64,000 bases of DNA, from contig OW964563.2 of the NCBI GenBank assembly GCA_943138885.2, positions 8,438,597 to 8,502,596 of the forward strand, read 5' to 3'. The stretch is from Tholera decimalis. Its lineage: Eukaryota; Arthropoda; Insecta; Lepidoptera; Noctuidae. The position numbers were made by a program, and so were the translations under genes. This document shows, piece after piece, positions 10,652 to 20,887 of this stretch (position 1 is the stretch's first letter; each line of letters starts with the position of its first letter). The notes under the pieces were generated by a model. The model saw only the letters and a program-made list of their open reading frames with translations, had not been told where the DNA came from and made no database searches.

Positions 10652-12240
10652 ATTTCCGTAATAGAACAAACTTCCCAGTAATAGAAATAAAGATTAAAAA
10701 TACATAAATTGATCTGTTGCAAGCCCTCAGCCAAACAGACTTTACTCGACAAAAGTCCACACATTCAACATTATCCGACTTAAAAGAACCACCAAATTGC
10801 GCCCAAATCACAACAACTAAGCAGAACTCGCTAAAGAGTCCATTTCATTAATAATATTCGCAACGCACTCACTAAGCCTACGCAAATGCAGTGAATATAG
10901 AATATCGTATTAAATTTAATTGCAACGGTCCTTTTCAATGCAGCCGGGTCGCACCGCACTCCCCATAATGACGTCGTTTCTGTAATGCTATTGCTTTCGA
11001 CCCAACTTGGGGTCGAACTGATGTTGAGCTGCCACTGTTGTAGATTAAAACGCGGCAAAATGTTTTCTGTGATTAAAATGTGCGTTTGTTTGTGAAGGGA
11101 GTTGTTGTTTTTTCTTTTGTGATGGACTTTGTTACGACTGACTTAAATGCGTTTTTATACGTGTAACTGTAAGAGAGCTTTTTATAGCTCCCAATGTGTT
11201 TATTCTCGTGAAAATCTACTCACTATGTGCTATCTTAGGGTATAATGAAATTATGTACCTATATCTGTGTTACATTTCATCTAAATTCGTTCAGTCGATT
11301 TGGCGTTGAACAAACATTCATACATCTAACTTCCGCATTTAAAATATTAGTTTACTATTCTCTCACTATCTCCATTTGTTTGGGCTCAACTTAGTTTTAC
11401 GTTCAGCCCAATGTTCAGCCCTGTTTAAAACAGCTTTAGCTATCTCTTAAATTAAATATTAATTCCTTTTCAAATGTTCTTTAAAGATTTTGAATTTAGG
11501 ATCAGCTTAGCAATATTAGGTGTGAGCATTTAGACTCGCTCCTCTCGCGTTTAATATTTATTACGAAAGAATCAAATGGAAAAAAATAATACGTGCGTTT
11601 ATTTATTTTTTTCTTAAAAAAACTTATAAGAACGTTTTTTGTATCCGTACTTATAATTTTTTGTAATATTTTTTTTTTAATTAGATTCGATTTTGAATAG
11701 TCCATTCTGCTCTGGGCGGCAGTGTGTTTTTTCAAATAAACTTTGCGCAATTATTTTATCTTAGGTAAGAACTAACAAGAGCCCCTTCCCCCTGTTAGAA
11801 AATATAATACACGATCAACTCCCCTCCCCCACCTTAATCCCCTGACATAATTGGATGGACCCTAAGCCTAATTGTCTTTATAGCATATACCACTTAAGCA
11901 GCCTTTCCATCTTTTATGCGGCTTTTCTTTTCTCTTGGCAACTACCGCATTCCAAAACAAGATTACTAAAAGGTTAATGCCAATGTGTATGTGATGATAG
12001 AATATCGTGTTTTTGCAACGGCAACTGGAACGACTTGTGGATTGCGGGTCGTGATTTCGAACCCAGTCAGGCACATTAATTTGTGTAAATTATATCAGCT
12101 TTATTTAAATCTGTAAATAACGTAATGAGTAGTATATTTGTTACTATGTAGTAGTTAGTAGGTATATATCATACCCAAACAGTCCTTCAACTCTCTTCAA
12201 ATCAATAATCACATTTGACAGTTTCTCCATATAAATATAT
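10652..12240. other. Unannotated stretch with weak repeat remnants
   Basis: At 11270-11345 the text resembles the inner part of a short Helitron on the minus strand (ATTCGTTCAGTCGATTTGGC). At 12046-12062 CGTGATTTCGAACCCAG looks like a decayed B box of a tRNA-derived SINE on the minus strand. Nothing else is supported. Confidence 0.35.
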
Positions 12241-12242
12241 CT

Positions 12243-12613
12243 ACAGGGTATATACATACCAAGTGCACGGCTTCTTTGGATGATAATAAACGATATGGCA
12301 AGGGTTTTCTAATCCTATGTGTACATGTGTGGAGCATATTAGAAATTTCAATACATTGATACCAGAGACCGAATTTTTCAAATTAAGAAGAACGAAGAGA
12401 ATTATCGTTTTATTGGCAAGGGACGTGGAAAGTGATCACCCTCATAGTGCTGTGACACGTTTGTTATTACTGGTATTCAAGAAACATATGAAACCAATAA
12501 TTTGGGGTCAATTCTGTGAGTCACTTATTTTGAGCTGAAACTTTGCATAGAGACTCCATACCAGATGTTGTCTTCAGTCCTTTTGGATAGATATGGGGTT
12601 TCCGTTACACGCG
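12243..12613 (+). repeat. Dispersed ~370-bp element, copy 1 (left end degenerate)
   Basis: About 370 bases are closely similar to 36270-36622, sharing GGGTATATACATACCAAGTG, ACGATATGGCAAGGGTTTT and a right end GTTTCCGTTACACG. The other copy shows clean terminal inverted repeats. Here the left end is lost. Confidence 0.75.
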
Positions 12614-12619
12614 TTAAAG

Positions 12620-12890
12620 CTCATCATCAGGTCAGGACCAGGCCCGGGTCAACGGTACGTTGTGTTCCACGCACGCCTGTAGGAGCATTGACGGGGTCCT
12701 ATTGGGCCATTGGCTGCCGTGGTCACGGGAATGTTCTAACGAGATAGCAGCCCCGAAACGCAAGACCAACTGAAGGTGTACCTTCACCCTGTAGGGTGGG
12801 GTTTATGTCAGTCAGTAGAAGTCCAACACTCCCTTCCGCTTCACCCAGAGGAGTCATGTTGACGATTTTCCCACAAAAAAGAGGGTAAGT
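12620..12890 (+). repeat. R1-clade LINE 3' UTR-like fragment
   Basis: GTGTTCCACGCACGCC, GGGAATGTTCTAACGAG and the terminal ACACTCCCTTCCGCTTCACCC followed by GACGATTTTCCCAC match the layout of the 3' ends at 15890-16085 and 40044-40358. The latter is attached to an R1-clade ORF2 C-terminus. It contains no coding sequence. Confidence 0.55.
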
Positions 12891-13923
12891 GAAAGGTCGA
12901 AAAAATCGAAATTTTTTTTAAACGCATTTTACTTTTATAATGTTGGTACAGGCTGAAGAATGTTTAGAGATCGATTGGCTTTGATACACAAAGTTTCCTC
13001 GTCCAATGCACTTTGAAACTTAACTAAAAATAGTCTAAAACAAAGTTGAAAGACTGTTGCATAGTTTTTCGTAGGATGTTTGTAGTCTTATGAAACAAAT
13101 TTTTGGGATTAAATGATTAATTTAGTGGCTCTTAATGTAATTAAAAATAGGTAACAAAATGTAAGCAAATACTTTTCGAAATTTCAAAAATAGAATATTT
13201 TTAAAATGTTCTTTTTATTTTTAATCAACTCATAAATTGTGCCATTTGCGGCTAGGATTTCCTTTCATCATTCTTAATTCTCTTATTACCTATCTTCCTA
13301 CCAATTCGAATTATGTAAAATAGCATAGTTCCGACACCGCTCCGCTCATCTCGCCACAATTATTCAACGCTGAACTGGTTACACATTCCGTCTACAGTGC
13401 GGATGCAGCGTGATTAAGTGATGCTTAGAGAAGTAACTAGGAGCTCCCTACTGAATTATTAGTTAAATTTATTATGTCCAGTGCATCTTAGGAGCGCCTC
13501 CATTAAAGAGATAGAAACAAGTTCAGTGACCAACTATCCTTTAGTGTCAATAAGAGAAGGACAGAGGTAACACTATTTATTTATTTGAGGTTTCTAAGGC
13601 CCATAGAAAATATACATAAATAATAAGTAACAATAGACTAATACATATTTTTCTAATTGATACAAAAAAAATACATTCTATTACACATTAAACTATATAC
13701 TAACACATATTTTCATAACACTATGTATATATATATCTATATCTACCCAAGCATATTTACAAAGGAAAAGTACCTAGTTACCGACAATCAAAAGTGCCAT
13801 TTACATATCTATGTAGGGGCGCGACCTAAATAGTAGAAATTTATCTGATGGGATTCGTTACGCTGCTAAGTTAAACACACTAATAACCTTCAAAGGTTTA
13901 TTGCTAAGAATTACGAGTATCGC
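12891..13923. other. Unannotated AT-rich stretch
   Basis: No gene or well-defined element. 13572-13760 starts TATTTATTTATTTGAGG and could be a LINE 3' tail on the minus strand, but no coding sequence is attached. Confidence 0.35.
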
Positions 13924-13927
13924 TTAA

Positions 13928-14284
13928 GCTTTGGTTTCCTAGGATAGCGGTGCCGTCAAATAGCGGCCGTAATACAGCGGTGAATGACGTCACTAGAACG
14001 TTGTCTTTGTAAACAAAATGGTGCGGTTTCCTAGAGAGCGGTAACTGACACCGTAACGTCAAAAAGCGGTGCCGCCATTTGCATGACGGCCGTCTTGTCG
14101 GTGTCAGACGGTTTCGTGAACGTTTCCAAAGAGAATGTAATACACTAGATAGCGATGAAGCAGACAGTATGTTAAAACGGCCGTGGAACTTTCCACATGT
14201 CATCACCGTAAAGACGGCCGCCTTTTTGCGTCCGTAATATTACGACCGCTATATGACGGCACCGCTTTCCTAGGAAAACAAAGC
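13928..14284. mobile_element. TTAA-flanked MITE, 357 bp, piggyBac type
   Basis: TTAA stands at 13924-13927 and 14285-14288. The ends are long imperfect inverted repeats of about 45 bp: GCTTTGGTTTCCTAGGATAG followed by CGGTGCCGTCA at the left, and the complement of GCTTTGTTTTCCTAGGAAAG followed by CGGTGCCGTCA at the right. GC content is well above the surroundings. TTAA targeting suggests mobilisation by a piggyBac transposase, though the ends differ from the piggyBac at 1685-3472, so a different one. Confidence 0.88.
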
Positions 14285-14378
14285 TTAACAAAGTAACATA
14301 AGGGCTAAGTTGTCGCAAAATGAAGATAATGAGTGCGCCCGGAGAAATAACGATTTTAAAAGAAAACCAATTGAGAAG

Positions 14379-14650
14379 CCGAACGGCTTGATATTCGAGG
14401 TTAAGCAATGCTTGCCACGGTCAGGTTTTGGATGGGTGACCAACTTAACATACCAAGACTCCCTCATGTCTCGTAAACCACACCAAGCCGTTGATCCTTG
14501 CTGTCATTAGTACATCTTTGATAGTCGTTACGGATACTCAGAAATTCTGGTATCAGTCTTGCAAAGTGGGTATTGTGTTTCCCAGCTACTGCGTTGTGAA
14601 GGTACAGCAACCTAAAGCACCAGTACTCAGCTGCAGCCGTTTAAACAGGG
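14379..14650 (+). mobile_element. 5S-rRNA-derived SINE, copy 1
   Basis: The head carries a 5S-like internal promoter: GAGGTTAAGCAATGCTTGCC near 14398 and TTGGATGGGTGACC at 14428-14441, both close to the 5S rRNA box A and box C regions. A body follows (CCAAGCCGTTGATCC, GTACATCTTTGATAGTCG) that recurs at 36.1, 41.2, 44.3 and 55.8 kb. RNA polymerase III would read it from the internal promoter. It is a decayed SINE and not a real 5S gene because the 3' half of 5S is absent. Confidence 0.8.
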
Positions 14651-14734
14651 AACTGACACCAATATAGCTTGGATAAGACTAGGCAGACGATGAAAAGAGA
14701 CTCCATTAAAACTGTATCTGGTTCAAGAATTATA

Positions 14735-14990
14735 ATATAATATTCCACAACTTTTTCACACAACGCCATCTAGTCCCAAACTAAGCAGAGCTTGTGGTAT
14801 GGGTACTAGACAACTGAAAAACATACATATATATTTCTAAATACATACATATTATAGATAAATTACACCCAGACAAAGAACAAATGACCGTGCTCATCAC
14901 ACAAACATTTGTCCTAGGTGGGAATCGAACCCACGACCTTGCGCATAGCAGTCAGGGCCACTGACCACTATACCAACGGGCCTGTCGAAT
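14735..14990 (-). mobile_element. tRNA-derived SINE
   Basis: On the minus strand a tRNA-like head has A box TGGTATAGTGG (14975-14965) and B box GGTTCGATTCC (14931-14921). A SINE body follows, ending near ACTAGATGGCGTTGTGTG and an AT-rich tail. The head cannot be a working tRNA because an unrelated body continues directly from it. Confidence 0.85.
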
Positions 14991-15070
14991 TCTAGCCAAG
15001 GAGAGCGCTGAGTCCGTAAGGGAGAGGCAACTCTCTTCATCAAGCCTCAGCCGCTGCGTGAGACGCACTG

Positions 15071-15232
15071 GGCGTTGGATTTTTTTTTTTTAATATTGAT
15101 AATAGGCTCGCGTTTGACCACCATCTCACCTGATGGTAAGTGACGATGTGGTCGAAGATGGAGCACGCTTGCCTAGAAGTAACCTATTCACTCTTGACTT
15201 AAAGACTCCCAGGTTATAGCTATCGGGAAGAA
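15071..15232 (-). repeat. LINE 3' end (AKEWNSLP family) with T-run
   Basis: The poly(T) at 15081-15092 is the poly(A) tail of a minus-strand LINE. ACCATCTCACCTGATGGTAA and CTTGACTTAAAGACTCCCAG follow, the shared 3' end of a family seen about ten times in this window. It stops at the Helitron at 15237. Confidence 0.75.
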
Positions 15233-15236
15233 TATA

Positions 15237-15483
15237 TCTATACTAATATTATAAAGCTGAAGAGTTTGTTTGTTTGTTTGTTTGTTTGCTTGAACGCGCT
15301 AATCTCAGGAACTACCGTTCTGATTTGAAAAATTCTTTCAGTGTTAGATAGCCCATTTATCGAGGAAGGCTATAGGCTATATATCATCACGCTAACACCA
15401 ATAGGAGCGGAGCAGTAATGAAGAATGTTTCAAAATCGGGGGATTTTCTTTTCCACGGGGACGAAGTCGCGGGCGGAAGCTAG
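15237..15483 (+). mobile_element. Non-autonomous Helitron, 247 bp, complete ends
   Basis: It starts TCTATACTAATATTATAAAG and ends GGGGACGAAGTCGCGGGCGG then AAGCTAG. The terminal CTAG is preceded by a GGGGAC/GTCGC hairpin. It sits between A (15236) and T (15484), the Helitron target, with no target duplication. An internal (TTTG)n run lies at 15268-15288. It is inserted between two fragments of the AKEWNSLP LINE family. Confidence 0.88.
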
Positions 15484-15816
15484 TCTATCTATAATCTGAT
15501 GGTAAGAGATGATGTGGTCGAAGATGATACACTCTTGCCTAGTTAGCTTCACTCTTGACTTAAAGACCCCCAGGTTATGGCTATCAGGAAACACAGACTC
15601 CGGCAGGGAATTCCACTCCTTAGCCGTACGCACAATGAGAGTATTCCCAAAACGTTTTTGCGTATGGGTGGGATGTCCACCATGTAACGATGGCGCATCG
15701 CCGTTTGTCTTGTAGTCCGATGATGGAACGGGCTTGGCGGAATTAGATTGTGTAATTCCATCGCACTCTCTCCGAAATGTAACTGATAGAAAACCAATAG
15801 ACTTGCAACTCGTCAT
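15484..15816 (-). pseudogene. LINE C-terminal fragment (AKEWNSLP family), longest copy
   Basis: The minus-strand frame encodes HPTHTQKRFGNTLIVRTAKE, then WNSLPESVFPDSHNLGVFKS, the end of a LINE reverse transcriptase protein, upstream of the shared 3' UTR. Another frame over the same bases gives NLIPPSPFHHRTTRQTAMRH, which normally precedes it, so at least one frameshift lies between. The clade is uncertain. Confidence 0.75.
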
Positions 15817-15889
15817 CGATGTTCATCAATTCAAACGCGATCATGAGCCGAGCTCTGGCCACCGTAAGCGCGGGCTTGTAGACGGCGAT

Positions 15890-16090
15890 TCATAGTCCAC
15901 GTGCACCTCAAAAAGCAGTCAGCAGCAATGACGGGAACTTGCCGTGGTAGCGGGAATATTCTAACGAGTTACAGTGGCCCCAAACACAAGGGCAACTAAA
16001 GGAACAGGGTGGGTTCTTAGTTAGTATAAGCCTGACATTCCCTGCCGCTCCAACTAGAGCAGAAGTAGACATTTGATGATTTTCCGGCCG
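15890..16090 (+). repeat. R1-clade LINE 3' UTR-like fragment
   Basis: GCGGGAATATTCTAACGAG, GACATTCCCTGCCGCTCC and the end GACATTTGATGATTTTCC match the R1-type 3' ends at 12.8 and 40.3 kb. No coding part is attached. Confidence 0.55.
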
Positions 16091-16428
16091 ATAAAGAAAA
16101 TACGTACGGTAATAAGACAACTTATATTATGTACTTTAGACAAAGGTACTAAGCTTTGCACTATAGAATATACATAGGTTGTCTGATAAATTCTTGTTTC
16201 AGATAGATTCTTCAATTGTTTTGCACTTCTGTCTTTATCTTCGCTTAAAGACATTTTGTATCTCAATAATATTAAGTAATAATAGCAACAGCAAACCATA
16301 AACTAGCACTAAGAACTTTAGAAAAATAGTTATAATTGATTGAACAATTTGAACAGTAAAACACTAATGCCAATTGAAGGAATAAAGTAATATGTTTAAT
16401 ATCTTATGTGATAGTCTTTCGGCGGCAC

Positions 16429-16542
16429 CTGGCTCCGAACACAGCCACGCGGCAGCGAAGCGGTGCGGCAGAGGCTCGGCGTGGCGAGGCGCCGACGTCA
16501 CCCGCACGCGGCTAGCGGTGACCGGCAGCGTCAGGCGACGAC
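16429..16542 (-). CDS. Possible internal host exon, GC-rich, 114 nt
   Basis: On the minus strand CTATTTCAG ends at 16543 (acceptor) and CCAG/GTGCCG starts the next intron at 16428 (donor). Between them one frame is fully open, encoding RRLTLPVTASRVRVTSAPRH and then AEPLPHRFAAAWLCSEP. The block is strikingly GC-rich against AT-rich flanks, as lepidopteran coding exons often are, and is not repeated elsewhere in the window. I do not recognise the protein. The plus strand is also open here (60 codons) but lacks matching splice sites. Confidence 0.35.
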
Positions 16543-16856
16543 CTGAAATAGTCGGCCGAAAGTATTTGAAATAATGTGAACTAGATACGTAGGTACTATT
16601 GGGAGGGTGTCTAAGTTCAGAATTTCAGATTACATGAAAATATCGAAACCGTAATTACCTGCCTACAATTTCACAAATTAATGTAGGTAGTTGACACTGA
16701 ACAATGTATTTTAATTTTACTATCTTAGGATATTTACTGGTCATTTACTTGAAATATACTTTAAAATAGCTAGATACTTCAGTAAACTAATGAAATACCA
16801 AACATCAACCTTTCGATAGGAGGTTTAAGTTTTAAGGTAAAATAAAAGAGAAACAC

Positions 16857-17045
16857 TTAACTGATAGGCGAGACAGCGAGACTGCTGTCTCTGGCTGCAC
16901 TGGTACTCGCTGGTGGCTGTGGAAGTAATAGATGCACGAGCTGCTCGCAGATATTTACGGAACCCTCGAACTGGCGCGGCATGCTGGCAGTGAACCTCGG
17001 CGTCGTAGAAGCTAAGGCTAGGCGCGGCGATATGCTGACCAACAT
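16857..17045 (-). CDS. GC-rich open frame, possible host exon
   Basis: Minus-strand ATG at 17045, 62 codons: MLVSISPRLALASTTPRF, then MPRQFEGSVNICEQLVHLLL and a Ser/Ala/Pro-rich end. A second minus frame is open across the same bases (HVGQHIAAPSLSFYDAEVHC), so the coding frame is undecided. GC content is high compared with the flanks and matches the block at 16429-16542, 300 bases downstream on the same strand. Together they could be exons or a first exon with promoter. No donor with GT follows directly. Confidence 0.3.
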   Translation of the reverse strand: MLVSISPRLALASTTPRFTASMPRQFEGSVNICEQLVHLLLPQPPASTSAARDSSLAVSPIS

Positions 17046-17159
17046 GTTTTGCTATCTCGTGATCAATGATGATGTTGTTAATATAGTGTTTTTAAAATCA
17101 TGTTGTCATGTTATAATGTCATGGTGTTCACAGACACGTAAAGATAATCGTCATCCCGT

Positions 17160-17345
17160 TATAGGTTTCTCTGTTTTATTTTCTCTATGTTCTGCTTGCG
17201 ATTTTTTCTACGTTCGTACTTAAATTCCCTAAAATTTATCTAAACACAAAATCTATTGCTGGCAATAACGTACACAACTCAAAAAGAGTCATCCAATTTG
17301 GTGCAGGCGTTCCGAAGTTAAGCTCGTACATACGTTTTATATATG
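17160..17345 (-). repeat. Helitron-like remnant
   Basis: TCTGCTTGCGATTTTTTCTACG followed by CCAATTTGGTGCAGGCGTTC corresponds to the minus-strand remnant at 27853-28010 (GCGACTTTTTCCACGTTC, CCAATTTGGTGTAGTCG). Ends are lost. Confidence 0.5.
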
Positions 17346-17516
17346 AGCCAGTACACTATGAGCCTTCGATGGCTGATAATAAATGTCTTTAACAACAAAT
17401 ATATATGTAAAGATATTTAAAGATATTTTTTTTAGATTATATTTAAAGATATTTTTTTTCCACCAGTTTTAGGAGTTTTAGTCTTCTTCTCTTAACTTAG
17501 TTTTTTCGGTCTTTCC

Positions 17517-17927
17517 TTATTGTACGGAATGTAAAACATTATTAGGAAATTGTCTCTTCTCTCTTAGCGAGTCAATAGCAACAATATATTTTATTTTGGC
17601 CCAAAAATCAGCTACGCGAATTCTGCTCGCTGATGCAGATATAATATCATCAAGTTTAGGATGCAGGTGACAGGGCATACAGAGCATGACCATCTGGCTT
17701 AGTTGTTTTATAGTATTCTTGCGTCTGATTTCCTTTTCATGAGAATTCCTTAACTTCTTAGGTATTCGATCCGATTTTTGCAAAGTCCTGTCACGGTCGC
17801 CAAATGTAATTAATGTCTGATAGTGGACATTACAGAAAATTTGTAATGAAAACCTCAGTTTCTTCACGAACAGCTTTAATCTTCGAACTTTTGAATTATT
17901 ACAACTTATTTTCGATTGTTTGATCAC
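17517..17927 (-). CDS. Hypothetical 136-residue open frame
   Basis: The frame is open for 136 codons but has no ATG at its start (GTG at 17927). The product is Lys/Arg-rich in the first half with a CMPCHLH motif near residue 95. No family is recognised, there are no splice or poly(A) signals in clear positions, and the base composition matches the surroundings. It may be a chance frame or a repeat remnant. Confidence 0.2.
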   Translation of the reverse strand: MIKQSKISCNNSKVRRLKLFVKKLRFSLQIFCNVHYQTLITFGDRDRTLQKSDRIPKKLRNSHEKEIRRKNTIKQLSQMVMLCMPCHLHPKLDDIISASASRIRVADFWAKIKYIVAIDSLREKRQFPNNVLHSVQ

Positions 17928-18773
17928 GACGCTGTCGTGTTGTTAACAAAACGAACTGTCAAAATTGTGCGGGTATAAGAAAAAAATATTCACAAAAACA
18001 AATTAGCACCACTTGAGCGTGCAACTTGGTGACATGAAAAATCTATCAGGCACAGAAATAGATATTAAATATCTAATTTTTATCGATTTTAACTAAAGTA
18101 GTTTCTACATTAGATTTTTTTGAAGTTTGATAAATAAATAAATAAACATAAAACTGCATTTTACTCTTTTATGCATTTTTCGCACAGTTTTCTGCAATAA
18201 TGTATAGAATACTGAAATGAAATGAAATGAATATAACAGCACTTTTTAAAGCCCTTTGCACATTATTCTCACAAATTAAACATAAAATACAGAAAACCAT
18301 GTTCACTAACACAAAAACACGCTAACATTAACAATACACATTTTTTCATAAAACCCACAAATAACAATACAAAGGCAAATATGTTTTGAGAAAACACGGA
18401 AAATGCCGAAACAAAGTTTTGTTTGTAAAGCGCTCGTGCTATTCACTATGTATGCACGCGGGCTTAGCATTTCCAAGTGTCAAAATTTTAACATCTCGAC
18501 TCCACATCCAAGTGGTTCCGAATTTAAATAGAATTGTACAAAAATGTTTACCGTATGCATGTTGCCGTTTGCTTCACAGTGCGCGACGTGAATTTTTTTT
18601 TCGTTGGCAACATTGCATTTAGCGGCCTGTCTTTGTAACCCGTGTTTGAATATAAAAGGAGAATTTATGCTAACAGTAGTTTTTTGAATGACTTTGAGGT
18701 ATTTTCGTTTTGAAGTGAAAACTTCTACAGTATCGTTGTGATTTGAAAATTTATGAAACGAAAAATCGAAAGT
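17928..18773. other. Unannotated stretch
   Basis: No gene or element is recognised. A short (GAAAT)n tract lies at about 18214-18230. Confidence 0.35.
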
Positions 18774-19009
18774 AAAAAGAGACAGACACATAAATTACCG
18801 AATTTTGGATTTCTGTTGGGGCCAAGTAGTAGAGCTTTTGATGCCCTTTAAAATGAGCCCAAACTCGGCTATCTTGCTACCACGGGAACGTGATCTTGCG
18901 GTCGCGGGTGGGTGAGGTATCCCTGAGAGGGGGCGGAGAGGGGGGAGGGGTGAGGGGGTCTCGTGGGGAGTCGAAAAAGTGACAATAAAAAGAGACAGAC
19001 ACATAAATT
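18774..19009. repeat. 23-bp direct repeat around a GC-rich insert
   Basis: AAAAAGAGACAGACACATAA and TT occur at 18774-18796 and again at 18987-19009. Between them is a 190-bp block with a purine-rich, GC-rich core (GGGGGCGGAGAGGGGGGAGG near 18931). Flanking text GAAGTGAAAAC and GTGATTTGAAAAT is also duplicated on the outer sides. It fits a tandem duplication broken by an insertion. Confidence 0.55.
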
Positions 19010-19111
19010 TTTTTGAAGTGAAAACTAGCATCGTGATTTGAAAATGAAACGAAAAAGCGACAGTCTTTTTTTATTTAAAACTTTTAACATATTGAATGTA
19101 AAAAGACAAAA

Positions 19112-20596
19112 GATTTGTGGGGTAATTCTGTAGACATCGTCAAGTCCATTATTAATATTGTAGCTCCTAGTTTAGTATTTATTTTTAATAATTGTATTGA
19201 TTGTGGCGAGTTTCCTGACTTAATGAAGTATAGCAAAACTATACCATTGTTTAAAGCAGGTAGTACATCAGACCCTACTAATTATAGACCAATTTCAGTA
19301 CTACCCACTTTTAGTAAAATATTTGAAAAATTAATTTTAGAGCAGTTACAAAGGTTTTTTAGTAGACACAAATTATTTCATTCCAAACAGTTTGGTTTCA
19401 CAAGGGGTCGTTCAACAACCGATGCTGGTGTTGAACTTTTAGGACACATATATAATGCATGGGAAGACAAATGTGATGCCCTGGGCATCTTTTGCGACTT
19501 GTCCAAGGCATTTGACTGTGTTCATCATGAAACATTGGTCAGAAAACTACACCACTACGGAATTCGGAACTCCTCTTTGAATCTTCTTACTTCATATTTA
19601 AGTGACAGGATTCAGAGAGTCAATGTAAATGGAAAAATATCCCCAGGATCTGTGGTGACTACGGGTGTGCCACAGGGCTCAGTTCTTGGACCATTTTTGT
19701 TTCTTATATATATAAATGACCTGCCTTACCTCATAAAGGATAATAATAAAATTGTGTTGTTTGCAGATGACACTTCACTTTTGTTTAAAATTAAACGTCA
19801 GCAACCTGATTCTGACGACATTAATAACGCCCTTTTAGAAATAGTACATTGGTTTAATGTTAATAATCTTCTTTTGAATGAAAAAAAAACGTAAAGTTTA
19901 CGATGCCTCACGTTAGACAAGTGCCAACTACTGTTTTGATAAAGGGTAAAGAGTTGAGCCCTGAGAATGCAACAGTGTTCTTGGGCATTACTCTAGATGC
20001 TAAGCTTCAGTGGGGTCCACATATAGATAAAATATCCAAAAAACTGAGTTCTGCCGCATATGCAGTTAGGAAAATCCGAAATTTAACTGATCTAGAGACG
20101 GCTCGATTAGTTTACTTTAGCTATTTTCATAGTGTAATGTCGTACGGTATTCTTTTGTGGGGAAATGCCGCCGATATTCAGACAGTCTTTGTTTTACAAA
20201 AAAGGGCTATTCGTTCAATTTATAAATTAAGTCCTAGATGCTCCCTCAGAGATAAGTTTAAAGATATTAATATAATGACTGTGCCCTGTCAATATATTTA
20301 TGAAAATATTTTGTACGCTCATAAAAATAAAAATATGTTTAAAAAGTACAGTGATCCATAGAGTATATCCATAACATAAATACTAGAAATAAACACACAT
20401 TTATTGTTCCTTCAACTAGGCTCAAGAAAATTGCGGGCTCATTTAAATGTCAATGTATACGCTTTTACAATAAACTTCCCAGTCATGTGCAAGAACTAAG
20501 CCTCAATAAATTTAAATCATTTGTGAAGCAGAAACTTTGCCAGAAAGCTTTTTATTCTGTTAAAGACTATCTTGCGGACAAAAATGCCTGGGATTA
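19112..20596 (+). pseudogene. Second CR1/L2-like LINE: reverse transcriptase to C-terminus, 5'-truncated
   Basis: The copy begins inside the reverse transcriptase domain (SVDIVKSIINIVAPSLVF). Blocks follow: NYRPISVLPTFSKIFEKL, SKQFGFTRGRSTTDAG, FCDLSKAFDCVHHETL (block A), TTGVPQGSVLGPFLFLIYIN (block B), LFADDTSLLF (block C). One stop at 19892-19894 falls before VFLGITLDAKLQWGPHIDKI. A further stop at 20359 precedes SFKCQCIRFYNKLPSHVQEL and the end DYLADKNAWD. 5' truncation is typical of incomplete reverse transcription. The C-terminus resembles that of the 745-7443 element but is a different family. Confidence 0.88.
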
Positions 20597-20885
20597 AGCT
20601 GCTCCAATTACATCTGTTGAAATTCTGTTTTGTTTTTCTTATTACTCATTTTTTTTTTTTTTTTATTGTGATGATTATTTCATACATTGTGTTATGACAA
20701 TATTATTTACTTTTTTAAGTAATAGAATATACTTTTATTTTTTTATTTTTATTCTTTAACATTTTTAATTTTGTTTGTACAAGATGACAATATTATTTTC
20801 TTTTCAAGTAATATTTTTTTTTTGTGTAAAAGCAAAAGCTATGTTGTGAATATGAGAGTAATGTGGGATAACAACGAATATTATT
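20597..20885 (+). repeat. 3' UTR of the 19.1-kb LINE
   Basis: T-rich untranslated sequence containing GACAATATTATTTAC and GACAATATTATTTTC as a short internal repeat. The exact 3' end is not clear. Confidence 0.5.
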
Positions 20886-20887
20886 AA

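Noticed and set aside
14398..14441. 5S rRNA gene
   Set aside because: Only the internal promoter region resembles 5S, and the same body recurs at five places with other 3' sequence. It is a SINE.
14919..14984. Minus-strand tRNA gene
   Set aside because: A and B boxes are present, but an unrelated SINE body with AT tail follows directly, and the 3' acceptor arm is absent.
17517..17927. 136-codon minus-strand frame as a real gene
   Set aside because: No ATG start, no family, no splice or poly(A) support, and AT-driven composition. Kept only as a low-confidence entry.
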